This document shows positions 18,219-26,798 of a stretch of DNA of 64,000 bases, in pieces (within the stretch, counting starts at the first letter, position 1; the number at the start of each line of letters is the position of its first letter). Source of the DNA: Changshengia sp963803165 (lineage in GTDB: Bacteria > Chloroflexota > Dormibacteria > Aeolococcales > Aeolococcaceae); the NCBI GenBank assembly GCA_963803165.1, contig CAWDLK010000004.1:372001-436000 (forward strand). Reading direction: 5' to 3'. The notes beneath the pieces were generated by a model. The model ran no database searches. It was not told the origin of the DNA and was given only the letters and a program-made list of their open reading frames with translations. The translations under genes and the position numbers were made by a program.

Positions 18219-20099
18219 ATGCTGCTGGACGAGATCACCTGCCCCGACGACCTGCGCGGTCTCGGTCCCCAGGATCTGGGCCGCCTCTGCGGCGAGATCC
18301 GGGAGTTCCTGGTCGCCGCGGTCTCGCGCACCGGGGGCCACCTGGGGCCCAACCTGGGGGTGGTCGAGCTCACCGTCGCCATCCACCGGGTGTTCCACTC
18401 GCCCCGCGACGCCCTCGTGTTCGACACCGGACACCAGGCCTACGTCCACAAGATGCTGACCGGTCGCCTGGCCGCCTTCGACCACCTGCGCCAGCGGGGC
18501 GGGCTGTCGGGATATCCCAACCGCGCCGAGTCCGAGCACGACATCGTCGAGAACTCCCACGCCTCCACCGGGCTCAGCTACGCGCTGGCCCTGGCCAGCG
18601 CCCGCCAGCTCACCGGCGAGCCCGGCAAGGTGGTCTGCGTGGTCGGTGACGGCGCCCTCACCGGCGGGATGGCCTACGAGGCGCTCAACAACATCGGACA
18701 CCTCCGCCCCGAGCTGATCATCATCCTCAACGACAACGGACGCTCCTACGCCCCCACCATCGGCGGCATCGCCGAGAACCTCGGTCAGCTCCGGCTCTCG
18801 CCGACCTACGAGGCCGCCAAGGACGCGACCGGGCGCACCCTCCGCCATCTGCCCCTGGTCGGCGACTCGGCATACCAGGCCGCCAAGCGGGTCAAGGAGT
18901 CGCTCAAGCAGCTGGTCTCCACCACCTCGATCTTCGAGACCCTCGGCCTCAAGTACGGCGGCCCCATCGACGGCCACGACATCCCCGCCCTGGAGCGGGC
19001 GCTGCGCGACGCCGCGGCGTACCGAGGCCCGGTGGTCATCCACGTGGTCACCAACAAGGGCAACGGCTACGCCCCCGCAGTTCAGGACGAAGTCGACAAA
19101 TACCACGGGGTCTCGACCTTCAATCCCGAGGACGGCAGCTTTGCGGCCAAGGCCGCGTCCTGGACCGATCTCTTCGGCGAGGCTCTGCTGGAGGCCGCCG
19201 AGGAGGACTCGCGGATCGTCGCCATCACCGCGGCGATGGCCTCCTCGACCGGCCTGCTCGAGTTCGCCGAGCGCTTCCCGGACCGTTTCTTCGACGTCGG
19301 GATCGCGGAGCAGCACGCGGTGGCCTTCGCCAGCGGCCTGGCCATGAAGGGGCTCCGGCCGGTGGTCTGCATCTACTCGTCGTTCCTGCAGCGGGCCTTC
19401 GACCAGGTCACCTGCGACGCCTGCCTGCACCGCCTGCCGGTGACCTTCGTCATCGACCGCGCCGGCATCACCGGCGACGACGGGCCGTCGCACCACGGCA
19501 TGCTCGACCTCGCCTACCTGCGCTGCATCCCCAACCTGGTGGTGGCGGCGCCGAGCTCCCCCGACGAGATGCGCCGGATGCTGGCCACGGCCCTGGCCCA
19601 CGACGGCCCCTTCGCCTTCCGCTACCCGCGGGGCTCCGCCCCCGCCCTGGCGACGGCTCCGCTCGAGCCGATCACCATCGGCCGCTCGGTCACCCGTCGG
19701 GAGGGCACCGACATCGCCGTGCTGGCGGTGGGCAAGATGGTTCGGGTGGCCCTGGACGCGGCCCAGCGGCTCCAGGCCGAGGGGATCAGCGCCACCGTGG
19801 TGGACGCCCGCTTCGTGAAGCCGCTGGACCCGCATCTCGCCGACGTGGCCGCCGCCCACCGGGCCGTGGTCACGGTCGAGGACGGCACGCGGGTGGGCGG
19901 CTTCGGGAGCGCCGTCGCCGAGCTGCTCTGCGACGCGGGAGTGGCGGTTCCGGTGCGGCGCCTGGGCATCCCCGACCGCTTCGTCGAGCACGGGGGCCAG
20001 GCGCTCCTGCTCACCGAGCTGGGGCTGGACGCGGACGGCATCGCCGCCCAGGCTCGCGAGGTGCTGGCGGCGGCGCTGCGCGACCCAGTCCTGACCTGA
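18219..20099 (+). CDS. dxs: 1-deoxy-D-xylulose-5-phosphate synthase
   Basis: This thiamine-diphosphate enzyme condenses pyruvate with glyceraldehyde 3-phosphate in the first step of the MEP isoprenoid pathway. The 626-residue protein is of normal length. FDTGHQAYVHKML and the diphosphate-binding GDGALTGGMAYEALNN are in the N-terminal domain. AEQHAVAFASGLA, DRAGITGDDGPSHHG and the transketolase C-terminal domain follow. It is a single gene, divergent from the SirB1-like gene and convergent with the lipoprotein gene 42 bp away. Confidence 0.97.
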   Translation: MLLDEITCPDDLRGLGPQDLGRLCGEIREFLVAAVSRTGGHLGPNLGVVELTVAIHRVFHSPRDALVFDTGHQAYVHKMLTGRLAAFDHLRQRGGLSGYPNRAESEHDIVENSHASTGLSYALALASARQLTGEPGKVVCVVGDGALTGGMAYEALNNIGHLRPELIIILNDNGRSYAPTIGGIAENLGQLRLSPTYEAAKDATGRTLRHLPLVGDSAYQAAKRVKESLKQLVSTTSIFETLGLKYGGPIDGHDIPALERALRDAAAYRGPVVIHVVTNKGNGYAPAVQDEVDKYHGVSTFNPEDGSFAAKAASWTDLFGEALLEAAEEDSRIVAITAAMASSTGLLEFAERFPDRFFDVGIAEQHAVAFASGLAMKGLRPVVCIYSSFLQRAFDQVTCDACLHRLPVTFVIDRAGITGDDGPSHHGMLDLAYLRCIPNLVVAAPSSPDEMRRMLATALAHDGPFAFRYPRGSAPALATAPLEPITIGRSVTRREGTDIAVLAVGKMVRVALDAAQRLQAEGISATVVDARFVKPLDPHLADVAAAHRAVVTVEDGTRVGGFGSAVAELLCDAGVAVPVRRLGIPDRFVEHGGQALLLTELGLDADGIAAQAREVLAAALRDPVLT

Positions 20100-20141
20100 C
20101 CACGGCGGCTGATCGGGGCCGGGTCTCCGCCGACCCGCCGC

Positions 20142-21104
20142 TCAGCTGACCGTGACCGGAGCGGTCTCGGCGATGTCGACACGCTCGAGGCCGTTGTCGC
20201 CCAGCACCTGGGCGCCGACCGGGTAGGTGCCCTCGGCTCCTGACCCGGGGATCACCTGGGCGTTGAACTGCAGCTTGAGCTGGCCGGGCGTGCCGCCGCT
20301 CTGCGCCGGGATCTCGAAGCCGTTGAAGAAGGCGAGCTCCGAGCCCTCCACCGGATCCGTGCCGCCGCTCCGGCCGGAGTTGCCCTGGATCTGGATCCCT
20401 CCGTCGAAGGCGAAGACGGGCGGCAGGGTGACCAGGACGCTGACCTGGCCGGCGGGGCCGCTGCCGCTGTTGAGGACGGTCACCGTGTAGGTGACGTCCT
20501 GCCCCGCGACGGCCTGACCGGGGGTCACCGACACGCTGGCGGAGAGCTGGGGGGCAGCGTCCAGCTTGACGGCGAAGGGGTTGCTCTGGGTGCTGCCGGT
20601 GCTGGAGCCGGAGGCGCTGGCGGAGATCGTGTAGGAGCCCGGGTCGCCCCCGGCGAGGGCGACGAAGGGGATGACCACGTCATCGCCGTGGCCGCTCAGC
20701 TCCCAGACCCCCCAGGTGGGGTCCTGGCTGTTGCCCTGGGCCTCGACCGGGCTGGTGCGCACCGCGCTGCCGCCCAATGCCCCGGTGTCGCTGTAGCGGA
20801 AGTCGGCGGGGAGGTCGGCGACCACGGTCAGCCCGGATGTCCCCGCCGCCCCGGTGTCGGTGACGCTGATCTCGAGGTCGAGCGTCTGGCCGGCGGCGAC
20901 GGCACCGGAGACGACCGCACCCGCGGGGCAGGGCAGCGGGCCCGAGCCGGAGCAGAGGGCGACGCTGAGCGAGGTCGGGCCCCCACCGCAGCCGGCCGCG
21001 ACCACCGATCCGAGCAGGAGCGGCACGGCCATCACGACGGCGACGAGCCTGCTCGCCCGACCGGCCCCCTCGGGGGGCGCCGGGGCCATGCCGGGGCGGC
21101 TCAC
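20142..21104 (-). CDS. Secreted lipoprotein with DUF11/CARDB-like beta-sandwich repeats
   Basis: A 320-residue exported protein. A basic start is followed by a hydrophobic stretch (about 20-35) and the lipobox-like VVAAGC with Cys39. Two or three immunoglobulin-like beta domains follow, with the typical phrases LEISVTDTGAAGTSGLTV and TYTVTVLNSGSGPAGQVSV of DUF11/CARDB repeats, then a Gly/Ser-rich link. It is probably a cell-surface structural or adhesive protein. The GTG start overlaps the stop of the Maf gene, so expression is coupled to Maf, an odd partner. Confidence 0.75.
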   Translation of the reverse strand: MSRPGMAPAPPEGAGRASRLVAVVMAVPLLLGSVVAAGCGGGPTSLSVALCSGSGPLPCPAGAVVSGAVAAGQTLDLEISVTDTGAAGTSGLTVVADLPADFRYSDTGALGGSAVRTSPVEAQGNSQDPTWGVWELSGHGDDVVIPFVALAGGDPGSYTISASASGSSTGSTQSNPFAVKLDAAPQLSASVSVTPGQAVAGQDVTYTVTVLNSGSGPAGQVSVLVTLPPVFAFDGGIQIQGNSGRSGGTDPVEGSELAFFNGFEIPAQSGGTPGQLKLQFNAQVIPGSGAEGTYPVGAQVLGDNGLERVDIAETAPVTVS

Positions 21105-21847
21105 GCCCTCTGGGCGGCCCGCATCGGCGCGAGCGGACGGCGTTCGCGTCGGGGCGGCGTCAGGGGGACGTCGGTGGCTCGCGGCAGCGGGTCCGGGAAG
21201 CCCGCCTCGGCGAGGAGGCGCAGGGTGAGGGCCACGTCGAGCCCGACCACCGTGTCCACCCGCCCGCTCACGGCCTCGACCAGATCACCGCCTCCGCCCT
21301 GCACCCCGTAGGCGCCCGCCTTGTCGAGTGGCTCGCCGCTGGCGACGTAGGTGATCAGCTCCTGGTCGGAGAAATCCCGCATCTTGACCAGGGAGCGCGA
21401 GACGGAGAGTGCCTCGCGGTCGGTGCCCGTGTGCAGCACGCAGATCCCGGTGAGGACGGTGTGACGCCGGCCGCGCAGCTCCGCGAGCATCCGGAGCGCG
21501 ACCTCGGGGGTGCCGGGCTTGCCGAGCGGCCCGTGAGGCCCCACCACGACGGTGTCGGCCGCCACCACGAAGCTGCCCGGCTCGACCCGGGCCGCGACCA
21601 CGACCGCCTTCTGGCGGGCGATCAGCTGGCAGCCGAGGTCAGCGCACATGCCGAGGGGGAGCGGTGGATCGGGGGGCGGCTCGAGCACCGCGAAGCGGAT
21701 CCCTGCCCGCGTGAGCAGCTCACGCCGGCGCGGGCTGGAGGAAGCGAGGACGATGCGCACCGTGGGCGCGCCCGGCCGGCGGGGACCGCCGTGCTGCAGC
21801 GGGGACGCCACCCGAGTGCCGGGTAGATGCTGGTCTGGGTCGGTCAT
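21101..21847 (-). CDS. maf: Maf-family nucleotide pyrophosphatase
   Basis: A 248-residue protein of the Maf/HAM1 fold. Members hydrolyse dTTP, UTP or modified nucleotides to monophosphates. The family start ASSSPRRRELL is at about residues 35-45, and AADTVVV then GEPLDKAGAYGVQGGGGDLVE carry the catalytic Asp and the conserved Lys/Gln region. The ATG at 21847 is preferred because GAGGGG lies just before it, and the residues further upstream are not family-like. About 30 extra residues precede the domain and 25 Arg/Pro-rich residues follow. It is followed by the lipoprotein gene with a four-base overlap. Confidence 0.88.
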   Translation of the reverse strand: MTDPDQHLPGTRVASPLQHGGPRRPGAPTVRIVLASSSPRRRELLTRAGIRFAVLEPPPDPPLPLGMCADLGCQLIARQKAVVVAARVEPGSFVVAADTVVVGPHGPLGKPGTPEVALRMLAELRGRRHTVLTGICVLHTGTDREALSVSRSLVKMRDFSDQELITYVASGEPLDKAGAYGVQGGGGDLVEAVSGRVDTVVGLDVALTLRLLAEAGFPDPLPRATDVPLTPPRRERRPLAPMRAAQRA

Positions 21848-22009
21848 GCGCCCCTCACCCACGTGCGTGATGTCTCGGTCCTCTCCCCCGCGTACGACCC
21901 CACCTGTTACCGATCGTACCATCGCGCGGGGTCCACGCAGTTCGCGATGCTGGCGATTGCGCTGATTGCGCCAATTATGGGCCCTGGAGACGCAGGTCCA
22001 GCAGCCGGC

Positions 22010-22723
22010 TCACCAGAGCGCGATGGCGACGGCGACCGCGGCGGGGATGGCGGCAAGGAGGCCGAGGGCGGGACCGGCGGGCGCCGGCAGCCGCCGGACA
22101 GCGCCGAGCAGGCCGGCGTAGGCCACGGTGGCGGCGGCGCAGAGGCCGGCCACCGCGATGGCGGACAGCCCGCTCAACGAGGCGAAGGCGACCAGCGAGA
22201 AGCAGAGGAGCCCGACCGCGGCGACCAGCGCCGCACGGCCCACCCGCGCGGTGTGCGGGTCGAAGGGGCGCACCACGGCGGGCAGCCCGACCAGGACGGC
22301 GACGATCGCCCAGGGGCGGGCGGCCGCGACCTGACCGCCGGCGGCCGCCAGGGTGGGCAGGTCCAGCGTCCTCGCCACCGCGGCCAGCGCGAGCAGTGGC
22401 ACCAGGGCCGTCGCCGCGGCCACCGCCCGGTGCCAGGGCCATCTCTCCGTGCTGCCCCAGGCCACCCCGGCGGCCAGGGCGACGACGACCACGGGCAGGC
22501 TGACGCCGGTCGGCAGGCCGAAGATGGGCGAGCTCGGGAACGCCAGGAGGCCGCACGCGGCGGTGACGCCGACGGCGGCCACCAGCTCGTCGAGCCGGGC
22601 CGGACCGAGACCGGCAGGCAGGCGGCCCGCACCGGCGACCGCCAGCGCCACGACGCTCGCGTAGGCGACCCCGGGGAAGAACGCCAGAGCGGCGATGGCG
22701 CTGAGGAGAGCCAGCGGGTTCAT
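22010..22723 (-). CDS. Polytopic membrane protein, possibly degenerate NuoH-like subunit
   Basis: A 237-residue, almost entirely hydrophobic protein with about seven membrane segments. It is the last of four overlapping membrane genes (ATGA overlap with the NuoN-like gene). The early FFPGVAYASVVALAVAG and the late RPFDPHTA faintly recall NuoH/HyfC proteins (PGLLF at the start, PFD before a helix). It is much shorter than NuoH (about 320) and lacks the acidic quinone-loop residues I would expect. The NuoH assignment is weak. What is solid is that it is a membrane protein in this operon. Confidence 0.6.
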   Translation of the reverse strand: MNPLALLSAIAALAFFPGVAYASVVALAVAGAGRLPAGLGPARLDELVAAVGVTAACGLLAFPSSPIFGLPTGVSLPVVVVALAAGVAWGSTERWPWHRAVAAATALVPLLALAAVARTLDLPTLAAAGGQVAAARPWAIVAVLVGLPAVVRPFDPHTARVGRAALVAAVGLLCFSLVAFASLSGLSAIAVAGLCAAATVAYAGLLGAVRRLPAPAGPALGLLAAIPAAVAVAIALW

Positions 22724-23949
22724 ACGCCGGACCCGAAGACGAGGTGGGCCGCCCCCATCGGGAGCAGGCCGACGGCGAGCGCGAGACCCACCACGATCCA
22801 GGCGGCGGCGACGCGGTGGTGGGGCGCCGGCGCACCGTCGTCCGGCTGCCCTCGGGCGACGGCGAGGACCGCGGCGACGGTCATCAGACCGCCGGCGACC
22901 AGGCACGCGGCCCCGGCCGCCGCGCCGAAGGCGGCGCACGCCTCGAGCACCAGGAACCGCCCCCAGAAGCCCGGGGAGGGAGGCAACCCGCAGAGAGCCA
23001 GCCAGGCCAGCCGGCGGGGTGGCCCGAGCCCGGGCCGCTGAGCCTGGAGGAGGAGGGGAGCCACCACCAGGTGGGTGAGGATGAGCACCACCCCGCCGCC
23101 GAGGGCGGTGGGCTCGCCGGTCCCGATGGCGGCCGCCACCAGGCTCATGTCGGCGAGGGCCAGCCGTCCATAGCGCGAGGCGGGGCTGCCACGGAGGGTC
23201 TGCACCCCGGCCCAGAGAGCGCTGACCAGCCCGCAGGCGAGGAGGGTGTGCTCGAAGACGAGGCCGGCCACGAGGGGAAGGGCGGCGGGGATGGCGAAGG
23301 CGCTGAGAAGGATGGCCGGGGCGAGCATCAGCAGCCAGGTTGCGAAGTCCGAGGACCGCAGCTCGGTGGCGGCACGCGCGGCCCACCCGCCGAGCGGCGC
23401 CACCGCCGCGAGCGCGATGACGCCGACGGCCAGGAGCCCGGCGACCACTCCCGGCTCCTGGTTCGGGGAGACCGAGGGCAGCAGGAGGCTGGCGGCGACC
23501 AGGGCGGCCGCCCCCGAGCCGGCCACCCTCCCCGCGGCGAGGGTGGCGCGAGTCGGCGCGGCGGTCACCCAGCGCAGGGCGAGGGCGGCCACGGCGAGCA
23601 GGGCGGCCACCCCGAAGAGGAGCGCGGAACCGGTGGAGAGGAGGAGCACGAGCGCCCCCCCGACCGTCCCGACCGCCATCAGCTCCCGACCGTCGACGCG
23701 CTCCGAGAGGAGCAGGCAGAGCCAGAGGGCCAGCGCTCCCGCCGCGAGCAGGCCGCCGCCCTCGCGGGAGAGGTCGAGCCGCCCGCCCCCCAGCGGGTCC
23801 AGGCGGGCCGCGCCGGGCGCGGCCACGAGGGTGAGGCCCGCGAGGAGCAGCGGCGCCACCAGGGCGATGGGCCGGCGCAGCCGGGCCGGGGCGAGGCCGG
23901 CGGCGACCCCGACGACCGCCCAGGCCACGGCGAGCCACGCAGCGTTCAC
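22720..23949 (-). CDS. NuoN/MrpD/HyfF-like proton-channel subunit
   Basis: A 409-residue membrane protein with about 12 hydrophobic segments. PLGGWAARAATELRSS resembles the PFHxWLPDA loop region of antiporter-type subunits. SRYGRLALADMSLVAAAIG resembles the R-x-L-AYSS-G region. CGLPPSPGFWGRFLVLEA is a clear match to the GxPPTxGFxxK motif, with Arg in place of the usual Lys. These define the NuoL/M/N/Mrp family that moves protons or cations. It is shorter than NuoN (about 480) and begins with a GTG that overlaps the upstream gene. Confidence 0.75.
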   Translation of the reverse strand: MNAAWLAVAWAVVGVAAGLAPARLRRPIALVAPLLLAGLTLVAAPGAARLDPLGGGRLDLSREGGGLLAAGALALWLCLLLSERVDGRELMAVGTVGGALVLLLSTGSALLFGVAALLAVAALALRWVTAAPTRATLAAGRVAGSGAAALVAASLLLPSVSPNQEPGVVAGLLAVGVIALAAVAPLGGWAARAATELRSSDFATWLLMLAPAILLSAFAIPAALPLVAGLVFEHTLLACGLVSALWAGVQTLRGSPASRYGRLALADMSLVAAAIGTGEPTALGGGVVLILTHLVVAPLLLQAQRPGLGPPRRLAWLALCGLPPSPGFWGRFLVLEACAAFGAAAGAACLVAGGLMTVAAVLAVARGQPDDGAPAPHHRVAAAWIVVGLALAVGLLPMGAAHLVFGSGV

Positions 23950-24578
23950 GACCCCGGCACCGTTGCGGGCCGCCGGTGCCGGACCCCCAGCCAGCCCTCG
24001 ATCGCCGAGACCGCGGGGGCGATGGCGATCACCCCCACGGCGTCCGGAAGGGGGCCGCCACCTCCCCGCAGCAGCCAGGCGACTCCCGCCGCCAGGGAGA
24101 CCACGGCCAGGCCGACGGCGATGTCGGTGAGGTTCCGGCCCAGGAGGGTCCGGAGCACGCCGCAGGTGAAGACGAACGCGACCGGAAAGAGGGCGCCCTT
24201 GACGACCGCCACCGAGCCCACGGGTACGTTGAAGCTGATCCATGAGGCGGCCACCAGGGCGACCATGGCGGCGGCGACACGGACGCTGCGCGGGCCGAAG
24301 AGCCCTTCACGGCTCGCCCCCACCGCCTGGAGAGGATCGAGACCGGGGCGGGGGGCCCGGCGACCGGCGAGCAGACCGGCCAGCGGACCGGCGACGCCGC
24401 CGAGGGCGCCGGCCCCGAGGACCACCACGGCCGCCCAGCCTCCGCCGTAGATGGCCGCCGCCGGGGAGAGCCCGAGGGCCACGGCGACGCAGGCAGCCGC
24501 CACCGCCCGGCGGCGGTCCACCATCACCGCGATGGCGCCGACGGCGAAGGCGATGACGTCGAGGAGCGGCTGGTTCAT
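23946..24578 (-). CDS. Polytopic membrane protein of the complex-I-like block (HyfE-like?)
   Basis: A 210-residue protein with six or more hydrophobic segments and few charges in them. Its position between the two NuoL/N-like genes, and its size, match HyfE of hydrogenase-4 type complexes (about 216 residues). I see no motif that proves this. It overlaps both neighbours by four bases (ATGA and GTGA), so it is translated with them. Confidence 0.6.
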   Translation of the reverse strand: MNQPLLDVIAFAVGAIAVMVDRRRAVAAACVAVALGLSPAAAIYGGGWAAVVVLGAGALGGVAGPLAGLLAGRRAPRPGLDPLQAVGASREGLFGPRSVRVAAAMVALVAASWISFNVPVGSVAVVKGALFPVAFVFTCGVLRTLLGRNLTDIAVGLAVVSLAAGVAWLLRGGGGPLPDAVGVIAIAPAVSAIEGWLGVRHRRPATVPGS

Positions 24579-26269
24579 AGGTAATGGAAGAGGACGAGGG
24601 CGGCGAGGGCGACGACCACGACGAAGACCAGCCCGGGCTGGCCCACCAGCCAGGCGTCGGTCCGGGTGAGCGCGCGGCCGAGGGCATGGAGAATGGGTCC
24701 GAGGGCACGGCGAGGGGCCAGCAGCGCGACCCAGGCGGGGCGCGGCCGAGGGCCCATCTCGCCGTGAGCCGGGCGTGGCAGGGGTCGCCCCAGGACCAGC
24801 CCGGCGCACGCGACCCCGATGAGAACAACGAGGAGTGAGAGGCTGAGGTAGCCGCCGGGCCATCCGCCGCCCGGGCCGCGCAGGGTGGCGGCGTCGATCG
24901 CGGTGGGGGCGGAGCTCCCCACCAGGGGGCTGAGCACCGTGGCGCTCACCACCCCCGGCAGCACCGCCGCGGCCGCCCCGGCGACGAGGGCGAGGACCGC
25001 GTCGGGTCGCCACAGCACCGCTCGTCCGCGCGGGTGGGACGGCACCGGCGGAGCGTCCGCGGTGGCCGCGGAGCCGAGCGCCTGCCGGGCGGCGATCAGC
25101 CCGCCGGCGCCGGCCACCACGGCGGCCAGGCCGAGAGCCAGCAGGAGGGGCGTGTAGGCGCGCCCCATCGCCGCGGCGGCGCCGAGCTCGAGGACGGCCG
25201 CGCTCGCCCCGAATCCGATCGGGAGGCCGCCGGCCGCCGCCAGAGCGATGGCGGCCAGGGCGCGACCGCGCCGGTCGGGGCGGGCCGGCTGGCTCCACGC
25301 CGGGGCCGCCAGCAGGGCCAGCTCGAGGGCCACCAGGCCGGCCGCGAACGCGCCCGCCCCGTCGGGTAGGGCGGCCACCGCGACGAGGGTCCCGGCGGAG
25401 GCGCCGAGAAGTGCTCTGCCCGCCCGGCGCGACTCATGCTTCCACCGCCAGGCCGAGAACGCTCCCCAGAGGGCGGCGGCCGCCCCGAAGGCGGCGAGGA
25501 TGGCGGTGAAGCCGGGATCGCCGGAACCTCCGGTGGCCGCGTCGAGGCGCAGCAGGATGGCGGCGGCGCAGGGGACCGCTCCGATGGCGAGCCAGCTCCG
25601 GGTCGGACGCCCTCCCGCCGCTCCTGGCCACCACCCGGCCGCCAGCAGGCGCCCCGCCCCGGCCAGGCCCCAGGGCAGGACGACGTAGAGGCCCACCGCG
25701 CTGGCGGGGACCGCGTACGGATTGCTGGTCCCGGTGGCCACGGTCAGCTCGACGGCGGCGACCAGCAGCCCGAGGCTGAAGACGTGCTGGATGATGAAGG
25801 CGGTGATCGCACCCGGGCTCACCCGGCCCCGGCCGGCGGTGACCAGGAGAAGCCCGCCGAGGCTCGCGACCTCGGCACCGGCGAAGAGGAGGACGACGTT
25901 GCCGGCGAGGGCGGCCAGCGCGGTGCCCGCGGCGGTGAGCAGCAGGGCGGCCTCCTCCCCGGGTCGCCGGTCGGCCGCGCCGAGAGCGAAGAGCGCGGCC
26001 GCCAGGGCCATCACCAGCACGGTGAGCCCCGTCGAGTCGGCCCGCAGCGCCAGGGGCACCCCGGGGATGGCCATGCCGAAGGAGCTGACCACCGGCCCGG
26101 TCGAGGTGAGGGGCGCGATGCTGAGCGCTGCCCACCCGGCGAGCAGGAGGACCACGGCGGCGCCCAGCCGCCGGGTCGTTCGCCAGGGAGCGGGAAGCAG
26201 GTAGGCGAGCAGGGCTCCGGCGAGGAGGAGGCCGGGGATCAGCACCGGCCGGTTCCCGGCGCTCAGCAC
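24575..26269 (-). CDS. NuoL/HyfB-like proton-channel subunit
   Basis: A 564-residue membrane protein with about 14 hydrophobic segments. NVVLLFAGAEVASLGGLLLV fits the TM5 region with its key glutamate, and AITAFIIQHVFSLGLLVAAV followed by ATGTSN resembles the next helix of HyfB/NuoL proteins. The C-terminus ends with a further helix (FVVVVALAALVLFHYL). It is the first gene of the block. The GTG at 26269 is the longest sensible start, and a second GTG eight codons on is possible. No NADH, quinone-module or hydrogenase subunit gene is present in the window. Confidence 0.7.
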   Translation of the reverse strand: MLSAGNRPVLIPGLLLAGALLAYLLPAPWRTTRRLGAAVVLLLAGWAALSIAPLTSTGPVVSSFGMAIPGVPLALRADSTGLTVLVMALAAALFALGAADRRPGEEAALLLTAAGTALAALAGNVVLLFAGAEVASLGGLLLVTAGRGRVSPGAITAFIIQHVFSLGLLVAAVELTVATGTSNPYAVPASAVGLYVVLPWGLAGAGRLLAAGWWPGAAGGRPTRSWLAIGAVPCAAAILLRLDAATGGSGDPGFTAILAAFGAAAALWGAFSAWRWKHESRRAGRALLGASAGTLVAVAALPDGAGAFAAGLVALELALLAAPAWSQPARPDRRGRALAAIALAAAGGLPIGFGASAAVLELGAAAAMGRAYTPLLLALGLAAVVAGAGGLIAARQALGSAATADAPPVPSHPRGRAVLWRPDAVLALVAGAAAAVLPGVVSATVLSPLVGSSAPTAIDAATLRGPGGGWPGGYLSLSLLVVLIGVACAGLVLGRPLPRPAHGEMGPRPRPAWVALLAPRRALGPILHALGRALTRTDAWLVGQPGLVFVVVVALAALVLFHYL

Positions 26270-26306
26270 GCGCGAGGTTCCCCGTCGACGTCCCGGAGCG
26301 CGCGCA

Positions 26307-26798
26307 CTAGTGGGGTGCGGCGGACCTGGGGGGAGCCGGAGGCAGGGGGTGAGCGCCGACCTCCGCTGCACAGTACGGGCAGACGGGCCAGCCCAGGCGC
26401 AGCCTCCGCTCGCACTTGGCGCACCGGCGCGCGAACTGGGTGCGGCAGTACGGACAGATGACGAAGTCCTGCTCGATGTCACGCCCGCAGGTCGGGCAGG
26501 GACGCGTCTCCGGCTCGTCGGAGGGCGGCTCGGCGAGCACCTGCTGCTCGAGCGCGATGGCGCGCTCCTCGTCCAGCGTCCGTGGAGGGCGTATGACCAG
26601 GTAGATCAGGGCCCCCAGGAAGGGGGGGACGAAGGCGAGCAGGAAGGCGAAGATCGCGAAGAGGATTGAGGGCGAGCGCCGCCGGGCGTCGCGCACCACG
26701 TTGAAGGCCACCCCGACCGCGAGCAGCGCGACGTAGAGGACGAGCAGGACGATGCCGAGAACGAGGAGGGTGGTCCCGCTGAAGGCGAGGAGCGTCAC
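26307..26798 (-). CDS. Small membrane protein with C-terminal zinc ribbons
   Basis: A 163-residue protein. Two hydrophobic segments (about 8-30 and 42-65) are followed by a cytoplasmic tail with four CxxC knuckles: CPTCGRD, CPYCRTQ, CAKCERR and CPYCAAE. They form two tandem zinc ribbons (double zinc-ribbon type). The family is common beside unrelated housekeeping genes and probably binds proteins or nucleic acids at the membrane. The GTG start overlaps the stop of valS (GTGA), and 37 bp separate it from the NuoL-like gene, so valS, this gene and the membrane block may be one transcript. Confidence 0.8.
   Translation of the reverse strand: MTLLAFSGTTLLVLGIVLLVLYVALLAVGVAFNVVRDARRRSPSILFAIFAFLLAFVPPFLGALIYLVIRPPRTLDEERAIALEQQVLAEPPSDEPETRPCPTCGRDIEQDFVICPYCRTQFARRCAKCERRLRLGWPVCPYCAAEVGAHPLPPAPPRSAAPH

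Noticed and set aside
22744..24450. A 568-codon plus-strand frame opposite the complex-I-like block
   Set aside because: Highly charged, low-complexity product. The minus strand has overlapping start and stop signals and clear membrane proteins.
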